Shown: piece after piece, positions 55,699-63,939 of the stretch
How positions within the stretch are numbered: position 1 is the first letter of the stretch
Layout of the letters: every line of letters starts with the position of its first letter
DNA from: Roseiarcus sp963829505
GTDB taxonomy: Bacteria > Pseudomonadota > Alphaproteobacteria > Rhizobiales > Beijerinckiaceae
Assembly: GCA_963829505.1 (NCBI GenBank)
Contig: CAWHIL010000006.1
Span: forward strand, 25,597-89,596
Length of the DNA: 64,000 nucleotides
Reading direction: 5' to 3'
Notes under the pieces: model-generated
Told to the model about the DNA's origin: nothing
Database searches by the model: none
Seen by the model: the letters and a program-made list of their open reading frames with translations, nothing else
Translations under genes and position numbers: made by a program

Positions 55699-56735
55699 CG
55701 GCGGCCAACGTCGAGCGCTGGACGAACGCCTCGCGGGTCGCGGTCGCGGCGTCGGCCTGCCTGGCGGCCGCGCTTGCGCTCGGCCCGGCGATCTTCAGCG
55801 CCAACGCTGTGGACAAGCTGACGACGCTGTTCATCTACGTCATCCTTGCTCTGACGTGGAATGCGCTCGTCGGTTTTTGTGGGCTCGTGTCGATCGGACA
55901 GCAGGCCTTCTTCGGGCTTGGCGCCTACGCCGCCGTTCGCCTCGCCGACCTCGGGGTGAGCGTCTATCCCGCGCTCCTCGTCGGGGCGCTGATCGTCGGC
56001 CTCGCGTCGCTGCCGCTGTCGGTCGTCATGCTGCGCCTCAAGGGTGGCGAGTTCGCCATCGGGATGTGGGTCGTGGCCGAACTCACACATCTTCTCGTCA
56101 ATCTGGACACGCTGGTCCGCGGCGAGACCGGCACATCGCTGATCGAGCTCAACGCCTATTCCATCGAGGCGCGCCGGGCGTTCACCTACTGGTCGGCCCT
56201 CGCCGCCATGATCGGGCTGCTTGCGCTCGTTTTCTGGCTCCTGCGCTCTCCGCTCGGCGCAGCGATCCAGGCCATCCGCGACAACGAGGAAGCGGCCGAG
56301 TCGATCGGCGTGCGCGTCGCGTCGGTCAAGCGGCTCGTGTTCGTGCTGGCGGCCTTCGGCGCGGCGCTCGCGGGCGCGCTCTGGGTCGCCACTGCCCTCA
56401 CGTTCCAGCCCAAGGCCTATTTCAGCCCGATCTGGACCGCCTACATGATCTTCATGGCGCTGGTCGGGGGCCTCGGCACGTTCGAAGGCGCGATCCTCGG
56501 GGCGGTGATCTTCTTTGCCATCGAGGCATGGTTCGGCGACGCCGGCGTCTGGTATCTCGTCGGCCTCGGCGCGACGGCGCTCGTTTTCGCGCTCCTTTTT
56601 CCGCGCGGCATCTGGGGCTGGGTGGAGGAAGCGACAGGCTTGCGGCTTCTCCCGATCGGCTATCGGCTTCGATCCGGCGGCGAGGAACGGGACGCGGGCG
56701 GTGACGACGAACCACGGGCCATCCGAATGGACTGA
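55695..56735 (+). CDS. livM: Branched-chain-type ABC-transporter permease (LivM-like)
   Basis: 346 residues. Family features: ILALTWNALVGFCGLVSIGQQAFFGLGAYAA (about 52-82) and the later RSPLGAAIQAIRDNEEAAESIG. Multiple spans and a charged C-terminal tail. Start ATG 55695 overlaps livH. Confidence 0.9.
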   Translation: MTAANVERWTNASRVAVAASACLAAALALGPAIFSANAVDKLTTLFIYVILALTWNALVGFCGLVSIGQQAFFGLGAYAAVRLADLGVSVYPALLVGALIVGLASLPLSVVMLRLKGGEFAIGMWVVAELTHLLVNLDTLVRGETGTSLIELNAYSIEARRAFTYWSALAAMIGLLALVFWLLRSPLGAAIQAIRDNEEAAESIGVRVASVKRLVFVLAAFGAALAGALWVATALTFQPKAYFSPIWTAYMIFMALVGGLGTFEGAILGAVIFFAIEAWFGDAGVWYLVGLGATALVFALLFPRGIWGWVEEATGLRLLPIGYRLRSGGEERDAGGDDEPRAIRMD

Positions 56736-56762
56736 TCGCCTGAAGGCTGCAAGAGGAGGACG

Positions 56763-57551
56763 ATGATGCTGTTTGGAAAGACTGTCGTTGTGACCGGCAT
56801 CTCATCGGGCATCGGCTCGCGGATGGGGGAGCTCGCAACGGCGCTCGGGGCCGACGTGATCGGCGTCGATGTCAAGGCGCCGGAACGGCCGCTCGCCGCG
56901 TTCGTCAAGGCCGACATCGGCTCGCCGCAAGGCGTCGCCGAGATCGCCAATTCTCTTCCCAATCAATTCGACGCGCTCTGCAACGTCGCCGGGATCTCGG
57001 GCGTGCTCGGCGCGGCGAAGACGCTCGCGGTCAACTTCTACGGCCTGCGCGCGCTGAGCGAAGCGCTGGCGCCGCGGCTGAGGGAAGGCGGCGCCGTCGT
57101 CAACGTGGCGTCGATCGCAGGCTACGGGTGGCGCCAGAATCTCGAGCGGGCGAAGGCCTTCGTCGCCCTGAAGGGGTTCCCGGATCTCACGCCCCACCTC
57201 GCGGCGCACAAGGTTCCGGACGGCGAGGGCTATCCGCTGTCGAAGGAGCTTCTGATCCTGTGGACCTTGCAGGCCGCCCACGATCCGCTCTTCAAGAACC
57301 GGGGCGTCCGGGTCAACGCGGTCAGCCCAGGGCCGGTCGTCACCCCGATCTTTCGCGAATTCCGCCAGCTTTTCGGCGACGCGCGGGTCGACGATGACAT
57401 TGGTCGGGTCGGACGGCCGGGAACGCCGCCCGACATCGCGCCGGCCGCGCTCTTCCTGTGCTCCGACGGGGCGCGCTGGATCAACGGCGTGAACCTGCCC
57501 GTCGACGGCGGGCTCGAGGCGTCGATACACGCCACCGTGCTCGGGTTTTGA
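56763..57551 (+). CDS. SDR dehydrogenase resembling coniferyl-alcohol dehydrogenase
   Basis: 262 residues. Nucleotide motif TGISSGIG, NVAGISG, and catalytic YPLSK. The layout (DALCNVAGISG, VNFYGLRALSEAL, PGPVVTPIFREF, RWINGVNLPVDGGL) matches coniferyl-alcohol dehydrogenase (CalA-type) more than other SDRs I recall. With the aldehyde dehydrogenase upstream it could oxidise an aromatic alcohol to the acid. Ribosome site GAGGAGG precedes ATG 56763. Confidence 0.83.
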   Translation: MMLFGKTVVVTGISSGIGSRMGELATALGADVIGVDVKAPERPLAAFVKADIGSPQGVAEIANSLPNQFDALCNVAGISGVLGAAKTLAVNFYGLRALSEALAPRLREGGAVVNVASIAGYGWRQNLERAKAFVALKGFPDLTPHLAAHKVPDGEGYPLSKELLILWTLQAAHDPLFKNRGVRVNAVSPGPVVTPIFREFRQLFGDARVDDDIGRVGRPGTPPDIAPAALFLCSDGARWINGVNLPVDGGLEASIHATVLGF

Positions 57552-57570
57552 GACCAGCTTTGCGGGAAAA

Positions 57571-57623
57571 TGGTCGGAGTGATAGGATTTGAACCTACGA
57601 CCCCCTCGTCCCGAACGAGGGCG
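57571..57623 (-). other. 3' half of a tRNA-Pro(CGG) gene: probable attL of an integrative element
   Basis: On the minus strand the sequence reads the anticodon arm CCTCGTTCGGGACGAGG (anticodon CGG), variable loop, T arm, acceptor strand CACTCCG and CCA. The 5' half is absent: the sequence above 57624 does not match a D arm or an acceptor strand complementary to CACTCCG. Such a 3' fragment is what remains at one end when an element integrates into a tRNA gene; the complete tRNA gene should lie at the far end, beyond 64000. Confidence 0.85.
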
Positions 57624-57695
57624 TTTGCAGTAAGATACTGATATATTTGGCTTCGTTCATCGCGTTTGGGCCAGATTATCATGTTTTGTTCTACT

Positions 57696-57717
57696 GAAGC
57701 GGTCCCGAAGCGGTCCC
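57696..57717. repeat. Tandem 11-base repeat beside attL
   Basis: GAAGCGGTCCC occurs twice in tandem (57696-57706 and 57707-57717), between the tRNA fragment and the integrase gene. Position fits arm-type binding sites for the integrase or excisionase. Confidence 0.5.
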
Positions 57718-57807
57718 AACACCGAAGTTGACGTTGCTCGAAACTAGGCATTGCGGTCCCATACGAGGGGGTCTAGGGATGTCATCGACTCATACGGAGG
57801 CGACGAC

Positions 57808-59026
57808 ATGCCGGCGAAACCTAAAGGCGCAAGATTGTGGCTCCGAACGGAAAACGGCCGGCCGGCGACGTGGATCATCAAGGATGGCGACAAGCGCATC
57901 AGCACTGAACTCGGGGCGCTTCAGCGCGACGAAGCCGAGCGGCAACTCGCCGAATATATTGCGCTGAAGCATCAGCCGGCGCGCGACCGCGAGCAAAGCC
58001 CGTCGTCAATCCATGTCGCCGACGTTCTCAACGTCTACGTGACGGATCGAAGTCTCGACCGTAGGGCGGCCGGATGAGCTACGCCAGCGCGTGAAGGCCC
58101 TCGCGGTATTCTTCGGCACGATGATGCTGTCCGATGTCAACGGCGCCGTGTGCCGCGCCTACGCCGCGCAACGGGGATCGCCCGCGATGGCGCGGCGCGA
58201 GCTTGAGGACTTGCGCGCCGCGATCAATCACCATCGGCGCGAAGGCTTCTGCAACGCGATTGTCGATGTCGTCCTGCCGCCGAAGCCGCAGCCGCGCGAA
58301 CGATGGCTGACACGCTCCGAAGCGGCCCGGATGATATGGGCGGCTTGGCGCTACCGCGAAGTGCAGAAGGGAGTCGCGACGGCTCGCAAGTCGCGCCAGC
58401 ATGCCGCCCGGTTCCTCTTGGTCGGCCTCTACACGGGGACTCGGTCGGCGGCAATCTGCAACGCGGCGTTGCACCGGGAGGATGGCAAAGGGTACGTCGA
58501 TCTAGATGCGGGCGTGTTCTATCGGAAGGGGCAAGGCGTCGCCGCGACCAACAAGCGTCAGCCTACGCTTCGCATTCCCGAACGGCTCCTAGCTCACATG
58601 CGGCGCTGGCGCGACAAGGGCATCTCGCGCCAAGCTGTGATTGAATTTGAAGGCAAGCCAGTCGCCAGCGTCAAGAAAGCCTTTGCGCGGGTTGCGGCGG
58701 ACGCTGGCCTAGTTGGCGTGTCGCCCCACGTTCTGCGCCATACCGCGATCACTTGGGCGTTGCAGAACGGGGCCGATCCTTACGCCGCGTCCGATTTGTT
58801 TGGAGTGACTCGCGACGTGATTGAGCGGACCTATGGACACCACCACCCCGACCATCAGAGGGGCGTGACGGAAGCCTTGACGCGCCGGCCGGGCGCCCGC
58901 GCCCTCGTCTATCTAGGTCAGCCCTCGCCCTTGCCTCGAAAAAAACACAGTCGGCACCAGCACATAATCATTCGAAGTCAAGCCGCCGATGGACAAAAAG
59001 TGATCGTCGCGACTTTTGAGCCTTAG
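57808..59026 (+). pseudogene. Tyrosine recombinase (integrase), frameshifted
   Basis: Part one starts at ATG 57808 (behind GGAGG, MPAKPKGARLWLR) and runs in frame to about 58045. Part two reads on in the +1 frame from 58043 (VSTVGRPDELRQRVKALAV) to 59026. Part two has the catalytic domain: R in GLYTGTRS, HVLRHT, and ERTYGHHHPDH with the tyrosine. The gene next to the tRNA fragment is the expected recombinase of the element. One or two bases have been lost or gained near 58045-58060. Confidence 0.83.
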
Positions 59027-59674
59027 ATAATCCAGAATCCGCCAATGATTAGCCTACATAGGGGTGACGCATTAACGCTCCTAAAGCGCAAAGACCGGGC
59101 GCTTTCCTTAATCGCATCAACACTTAACGCGGCTGACAGCCTGTTATTTGACGATTTTGCAGAACCTCACACTTGCAGAACGTCAAGATTTCTCTTGCAA
59201 TCCTGTTAAAAAACCTGCCTTCCTACGCATGTCGTGGGGATATAGGGGCGCACAAAACCCTCGCCGCCTGAGACGATCAGGCACACTACCGGCCAAAAGT
59301 GGCCGAAATGTGACGACGGGCGAAGGTCTTTTTATTTCGCCCGAGGGCAGGCCGGAAATTGACCGGCTCAATCCCGAACGACCCCCCGGAGAAAACCGGG
59401 ACGCCGCCCTGAAGGGCAAGCCGATAGGCGATGAGCGAAACAAACCGCCGTCCTCTCGTTAGAGCGGATCAGGCGCGAAAGCTCCCACCAAGGCGGAGGG
59501 CCGCGCATCGAATGCGCAAGGCCAAGCGAGAGACAGGCGGGGGATAAACCACGGGCGGGGACGAGCGCCGGGCGAAATCAGATGCCCATAATGCCCCCCG
59601 CCGATTGTTCACGGGCTCGTTCCGCCCGTCTGACGATGGCCTTTGGAGGGCCGAAAACAATGGAGGCCCCAACG
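59027..59674. other. Stretch without recognised gene in the element
   Basis: About 650 bases, AT-richer than the chromosome. A 104-codon frame (59148-59462, plus strand) has no family resemblance. No repeat or RNA was recognised. Confidence 0.35.
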
Positions 59675-59851
59675 ATGATTCCGATTCTCACCCGCCGCGA
59701 AGTCGCCGCGTATTTCAACGTCACCGAGCGTCACATTGACCGCCTTCGGCATGACGGGAAACTGCCGGCGCTCCGGTTCGGAAGCCGAGTCCGCTTCCGG
59801 CGCGAAGATGTTGCCGCGCTTCTCATCCCTCGCGATCCGCCGGGGCGGTGA
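59675..59851 (+). CDS. Excisionase/MerR-like helix-turn-helix protein
   Basis: 58 residues from ATG 59675 behind GGAGG: MIPILTRREVAAYFNVTERH then LPALRFGSRVRFRREDVAALL. This is the HTH_17/excisionase pattern (TxxEVAxxLxVxxxTVxRxxxxGxLPAxRxGxxxRxxxxD). Likely an excision factor or regulator of the element. Confidence 0.78.
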   Translation: MIPILTRREVAAYFNVTERHIDRLRHDGKLPALRFGSRVRFRREDVAALLIPRDPPGR

Positions 59852-60120
59852 CAGACCCCCGGAGCGCGTCCCCCGCCGCGACACGCCTCCGCAAAGACCC
59901 CGCGCGGCGGATTTCAAAGATTGGATATTCGCCATGCAAATTTCGACCCCGGCGCCGATGGCGTCTGGGCCTCCTGACTCCGCGCGAATGCCGGCGAATT
60001 TTCCGTATCGGTGAGCGGGACATGCGGCGACTCCTCAATGGAGGAAAACGGCCCTACTCCGCCTTCGCCGGAACGCGAATGATCGCCCCCGCTGATGCCT
60101 TCGAATGCGTCAGGCGATGA
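59848..60120 (+). CDS. Second small helix-turn-helix protein
   Basis: 90 residues from GTG 59848, overlapping the excisionase stop (GTGA). The C-terminal half (LTPRECRRIFRIGERDMRRL ... RMIAPADAFE) again resembles an excisionase-type helix-turn-helix, with the MIAPAD wing. The N-terminal half is low complexity, so the true start may be later. Confidence 0.5.
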   Translation: MTDPRSASPAATRLRKDPARRISKIGYSPCKFRPRRRWRLGLLTPRECRRIFRIGERDMRRLLNGGKRPYSAFAGTRMIAPADAFECVRR

Positions 60121-60307
60121 GGGAAATCGTTGTGGGTGACGAATACAACAGCACTTTTTACCAGCCTGTGAGTCGCGCCGACCCAATCGCTCGCCGCCTT
60201 GCGAGAGTCCGTCGAGGATTCCGACGTTCCGTTTGGCACCGGGACAAACGAGCCTGCCGAAGGCTCGAAAGGGGCGAAAGCCGGCCTTTCAGGGAGGGTT
60301 TTTCCAA

Positions 60308-60705
60308 ATGCCGCTCATCGCCTTCAATAGCGCATCGCACGTTCAGCTTGGCTTGGCGTCCAAGGCCGTTCTTACCTTCATCTTGAGCAAATAGCGGCCG
60401 GGAAATAATGGAATGATCGCCGCAAGCTCACTGAGGCAGCGAAGATGTGCGGGATCGACAAAGAGACGGCGAGCATCGCATTCCGCGAGCTAGTCGCAAC
60501 GGGCTTCCTCGATTGTGTGAAGCCCGCCCGCCCAATGGGCCGGAACTGGTCGCTCCCGGATGGCGGCTGGAATACCTGGATGCGACCTGACCGACGAGCC
60601 AGCAAGCAACAAGTTCTTGCGCGGGAACGCTGGCTCCGGGCGGAAATCGGGGCTGAATTAGCTTACGGGATTCCGTCGAGAATGTACGGGAATCCCGTAA
60701 GATAG
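60308..60705 (+). pseudogene. Winged-helix/replication-type gene with stop and frameshift
   Basis: ATG 60308 behind AGGGAGG gives MPLIAFNSASHVQLGLASKA then FILSK, a TAG stop (60392-60394) and RPGNNGMIAA, where related proteins read KYRPGNNG. The frame then shifts near 60413-60425; RKLTEAAKMCGIDKETASIAF...GFLDCVK continues in the other frame to 60705. The parts together look like a winged-helix DNA-binding protein as in phage/plasmid replication or regulation. Confidence 0.65.
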
Positions 60706-60762
60706 TGTACGGAAATTCAGTCGAGGTCCGAAAACGCCCGGATTTAGCTGTACGGAAATTCC
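60664..60762. repeat. Phased direct repeats, possible iterons or operators
   Basis: Four copies of TACGG(G/A)A(A/T)TTC or near variant start at 60664, 60685, 60708 and 60751. Steps are 21, 23 and 43, i.e. one or two multiples of about 21.5 bases. The second copy is a palindrome (TACGGGAATCCCGTA). The first two overlap the end of the broken winged-helix gene. Spacing of two helical turns fits protein-binding iterons. Confidence 0.6.
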
Positions 60763-60945
60763 GGTCACATGTATGCTATGTTCGGGCCATCCCATCTGAG
60801 ACCTTTAGGTATTAAGGCGGTTACCTATTGCGACCGGCTGACTTCGGGCTTTCGTTGCCGGCCCGGCTGACCGCCTCCCGGCTAATGCGCCTGCCCCCGC
60901 ACACATCGCTGGCACGGCCTGCCCTCCCCCTCAAGGTTCCCCATC

Positions 60946-61155
60946 ATGGTTTCAATCGCTGCGACGCTCGCCGCTCGACGGGCCTGCCTCACTGCCGCCC
61001 TCGCGAAAGGCGCGACGCTCGAAGCCATCGCCGAGCAACTCGGCGTTCCGGCACTGGCGCTGCGCCGCGACTTCGGCGGACTCATCGCCGCCGCCTCGCA
61101 TCGGCCACGACGCCGGCAACGGGGCGGACGACCGAGGCCAGACCTTGTCGCCTGA
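60946..61155 (+). CDS. Small helix-turn-helix-like ORF, uncertain
   Basis: 69 codons; ATLEAIAEQLGVPALALRRDF resembles a helix-turn-helix, with a basic C-terminal tail. No clear ribosome site. May be a real element gene or chance. Confidence 0.35.
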   Translation: MVSIAATLAARRACLTAALAKGATLEAIAEQLGVPALALRRDFGGLIAAASHRPRRRQRGGRPRPDLVA

Positions 61156-61219
61156 CCCGTGGCTAAGGACTCCTCAATCATGAGGGGTACAAAATCAAGG
61201 ACTTAGCCGGCGAAAGCAA

Positions 61220-61483
61220 TCTCTCCGATTTTGGAGACATCGACGGCCGTGACGTGGCGGCGACGTTCGGGAAGCGACACTTCCCACGTCATGCGCGACA
61301 TCCGCGACCTGATCGCAAAAGACCCTTCTGCCGTAGGCTGCAATTTTGAAGCCTTTGAAATTCAAGGACTTAGCGATCCGAACCGAGGCAAGACCTCGCA
61401 CTACGAAATGGACCGCGACGGCTTCTCCCTTCTCGTTATGGGTTTCACTGGCGCCGAGGCGTTGCAATGGAAGCGACATTTTC
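61220..61483 (+). pseudogene. Remnant of a Rha-family phage regulatory protein
   Basis: One frame reads DGRDVAATFGKRH (ending 61280); the +1 frame continues SHVMRDIRDLIA and later TSHYEMDRDGFSLLVMGFTG then ALQWKRHF. This is the pRha/Phage_pRha pattern (FGKRHxHVxRDI ... YxMTRDGFxxLxMGFTG...WK). A frameshift at 61280-61285 and loss of the C-terminus show decay. Confidence 0.7.
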
Positions 61484-61982
61484 CGGCGCCCGCAACCATC
61501 GGCCCGCTGGCCCGGTCTAGGCACGCACACGAGGGGCCGCCGCAAATAGGGCCTACCCTCTCAGGATGCCTTGTGGAGGCCGCTGACAGGCTTGGGGGCG
61601 TTTCCTCTACAGCCACCCCACGCCCGCCAAAGCCACCCCACGGGCTTCTCTGGCCCTCCTATGAGCCAAGACGCGAAGCGGCTCGATCCGGCGCCGGCCA
61701 CGATCATCGTAAGAGCAAGACGCAAAAGTTCGTTTTGCTCGACCATGACCCGAAGTCTCCCGCAAATTGTTAGCAGTTTCGAGCTTTCCGGCCCCGACCG
61801 TCACCGGATCGGACGCGACACGCGGGAAACGGGCCGATTTCGGCGCCTGTTCGAAGGCCCTCGATCTAGGCCCGAGTCGAGGAAGGCGCGGGAATCCGGG
61901 GATTCTAACCGTCAAAATAGGTATATGGAAGTTTACTCTCCATCTCGCCGCCGAAATCCAGTTTAAAACAAGGAGTTAAGCC
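61484..61982. other. Stretch without recognised gene in the element
   Basis: About 500 bases. Several short open frames exist but none has family resemblance. A ribosome site (AAGGAG) at the end belongs to the next gene. Confidence 0.35.
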
Positions 61983-62191
61983 ATGTCTCGAAAGAAGTAC
62001 GCGCAGGCATCGAAAGCCATGAAGGATTCCGCGCTTCGCGCGCTTCACGGCGCCTTAAAGGACAAATCGACGCCGACCTATGTCCGCGTCGCAGCCGCGA
62101 GGACGATGCTTTCCGCTACTCCTCCCCCTCCGGAAGCGCCGGCCGGCCCCGTGTCGAGGCCGATGTACTTCGTTACTCCGCACAATTTTCG

Positions 62192-63611
62192 GATCGTGTC
62201 CCAAGGCGTGGTGTAACAGCGGGGCCATGCCTATCTCCGGCTGAGCCGGGTCGTCATGCTGCCACTGCGGGCAGGATGAGAATGGGATTATCGCTGACGG
62301 GTGCGATGGTTTCCAGCGTCATGTATCGGGCGCGCTGCACGGCCCATTCGTCATTTTGCTCCATCAGGATGGCTCCCACGAGGCGGATGATGGCGTCGTC
62401 ATTTGGGAAGATTCCGACGACGTTGGTTCGCCGCTTGATTTCGCCATTGGGACGCTCGATGGGATTGGTCGAACTGATCTTGTCCCAGTGCTCCCTGGGG
62501 AAGTCCATGAAGGCGAGCACGTCGACTTCGGCCTCGTCGAGGAGGGCTGCGAGCTTGGGCAGCTTTGCGCGCAGCTGATCGGCGACGTTGCGCCACTGCT
62601 TCTTGGCGGCTTCGGGCGTGGCCTGCGCGAAGGCCGTGGCGATGAAGGCCGAGACGACGCGGCGGCCGCTCTTGCTGGCGTGGGCGAGCGCGTTGCGCAT
62701 GAAGTGGACGCGGCAGCGCTGCCACGAGGCGCCGAGAACCTTGGCCGTGGCGGCCTTCAGGCCCTCGTGGGCGTCGGAGATGACGAGCTTGACGCCGCGC
62801 AGGCCGCGCCGCGCGAGGTTGCGCAGGAACTCGTCCCAGAACGTCGCGGCTTCCGAGGGGCAGATGTCGAGGCCGAGCACCTCGCGCCGGCCGTCGCCGT
62901 TGACGCCGATGGCGATCGCCACGGCGGTCGAGACAATGCGTCCGCCCCGCCGCACCTTCAGATAGGTGGCGTCGAGCCAGACGTAGGGCCAGTCGCCTTC
63001 GATCGGGCGGCCGAGGAACGGTTTGACCTTGTCGTCGATCTCCTCGCACAGCCGGCTGACCTGGCTCTTCGAGATGCCGTCCATGCCCATGGCGCGCACG
63101 AGGTCGTCGACCGAGCGGGTCGAGACGCCCTGGACGTACGCCTCCTGCACCACCGCCGCGATGGCCTTCTCGGCCAGTCGGCGCGGCTCGAGAAAGCTCG
63201 GAAAATAGCTGCCCCTGCGCAGTTTGGGGATGCGCAGCTCGACCGTGCCAGCCCGCGTCTCCCAGTCGCGGTCGCGATAGCCGTTGCGCTGGGCGAGGCG
63301 GTCGGGCGAGCGCTCTCCGTGCGCCGCCCCCGTTCGGCTCTCGACGTCCAGCTCCATCAGCCGCTGGGCCGCAAAGCCGATCATCCGGCGCAGGAAATCC
63401 GCGTCCGGGGTCTTCTCCAGAAGAGACTGAAGCGCCATTCTCTCGTCGGTCATCGTCGTGTTCCTCGGTTGCGTTGTAATTCGCAACCCAACTCTAACCG
63501 GGGAATAGGCGATGACCGCCGCAAGCCGCTCGCTCGCTACGGCGCTATTGGGGAGCGCGCTTCGCGAGCGGCTTGCTCCCGCAGAGCTACACCACCAGTT
63601 GGGACACGACC
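62192..63611 (-). mobile_element. IS256-family insertion sequence, copy 2 (1420 bp)
   Basis: Same ends and length as copy 1, flanked by AATTTTCG at 62184-62191 and 63612-63619 (one extra matching C makes 8 or 9). Both copies have the same orientation, and both show their own target duplications. The two known differences from copy 1 are at 63478 and 63490. Confidence 0.93.
62254..63453 (-). CDS. IS256-family (mutator-type) transposase, copy 2
   Basis: 399 residues, the same protein as copy 1 (DDE triad in YVWLDATYL, LVISDAHEGL, NPIERPNGE). Start ATG 63453. Intact. Confidence 0.95.
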   Translation of the reverse strand: MTDERMALQSLLEKTPDADFLRRMIGFAAQRLMELDVESRTGAAHGERSPDRLAQRNGYRDRDWETRAGTVELRIPKLRRGSYFPSFLEPRRLAEKAIAAVVQEAYVQGVSTRSVDDLVRAMGMDGISKSQVSRLCEEIDDKVKPFLGRPIEGDWPYVWLDATYLKVRRGGRIVSTAVAIAIGVNGDGRREVLGLDICPSEAATFWDEFLRNLARRGLRGVKLVISDAHEGLKAATAKVLGASWQRCRVHFMRNALAHASKSGRRVVSAFIATAFAQATPEAAKKQWRNVADQLRAKLPKLAALLDEAEVDVLAFMDFPREHWDKISSTNPIERPNGEIKRRTNVVGIFPNDDAIIRLVGAILMEQNDEWAVQRARYMTLETIAPVSDNPILILPAVAA

Positions 63612-63783
63612 AATTTTCGAGATACGGTGACGCTCGGAATTAGCTGGAATGACAACGGGTTGCCGGTCCGCGTTCTGTATGACAGCGGGACGCCCGAAGG
63701 CGTCGCTCAGATGAAGCTTTGGTGCGCCGAAGCTGACGCCGCGCTTGCGGCCGCTTTTCCTGACGGCGACGACGTGGAGGACG

Positions 63784-63939
63784 GTGAATGATCCGTTTCG
63801 CCGCCACCCCGCCGCGAGCCGCCGCCCCGACCCGGAGCGCGATTGGAGCGAAGATCGCGCCTACCAGCGCGCATACATGGCCAAGCGCCGGGCCGCCGTG
63901 AAGGCGCTGGCACGGGGCGCTCCGTCCCCGCGAGCCTGA
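63784..63939 (+). CDS. Small basic protein, element gene, unrecognised
   Basis: 51 residues from GTG 63784, overlapping the end of the split gene by eight bases. The centre DPERDWSEDRAYQRAYMAKRRAAVKA is charged and helical. No family is recognised; the overlap suggests operon membership. Confidence 0.5.
   Translation: MNDPFRRHPAASRRPDPERDWSEDRAYQRAYMAKRRAAVKALARGAPSPRA

Larger units (their letters stand above)
61983..63791 (+). pseudogene. Small element gene split by IS copy 2
   Basis: The 5' part (ATG 61983, MSRKKYAQASKAMKD) runs to the IS at 62191; the 3' part resumes at 63620. Removing the IS and one target duplication restores one frame of 126 residues: ...VTPHNFRDTVTLGISWNDNG...DVEDGE. 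The protein has a basic helical N-terminus and an acidic C-terminus; no family is recognised. It shows that the IS arrived after the element. Confidence 0.8.

Noticed and set aside
57571..57623. A complete functional tRNA-Pro gene
   Set aside because: Only the 3' half is present; no D arm or matching 5' acceptor strand follows above 57624.
60105..60386. A coding frame over the winged-helix pseudogene start
   Set aside because: The frame has no domain and lies out of frame with the conserved reading.
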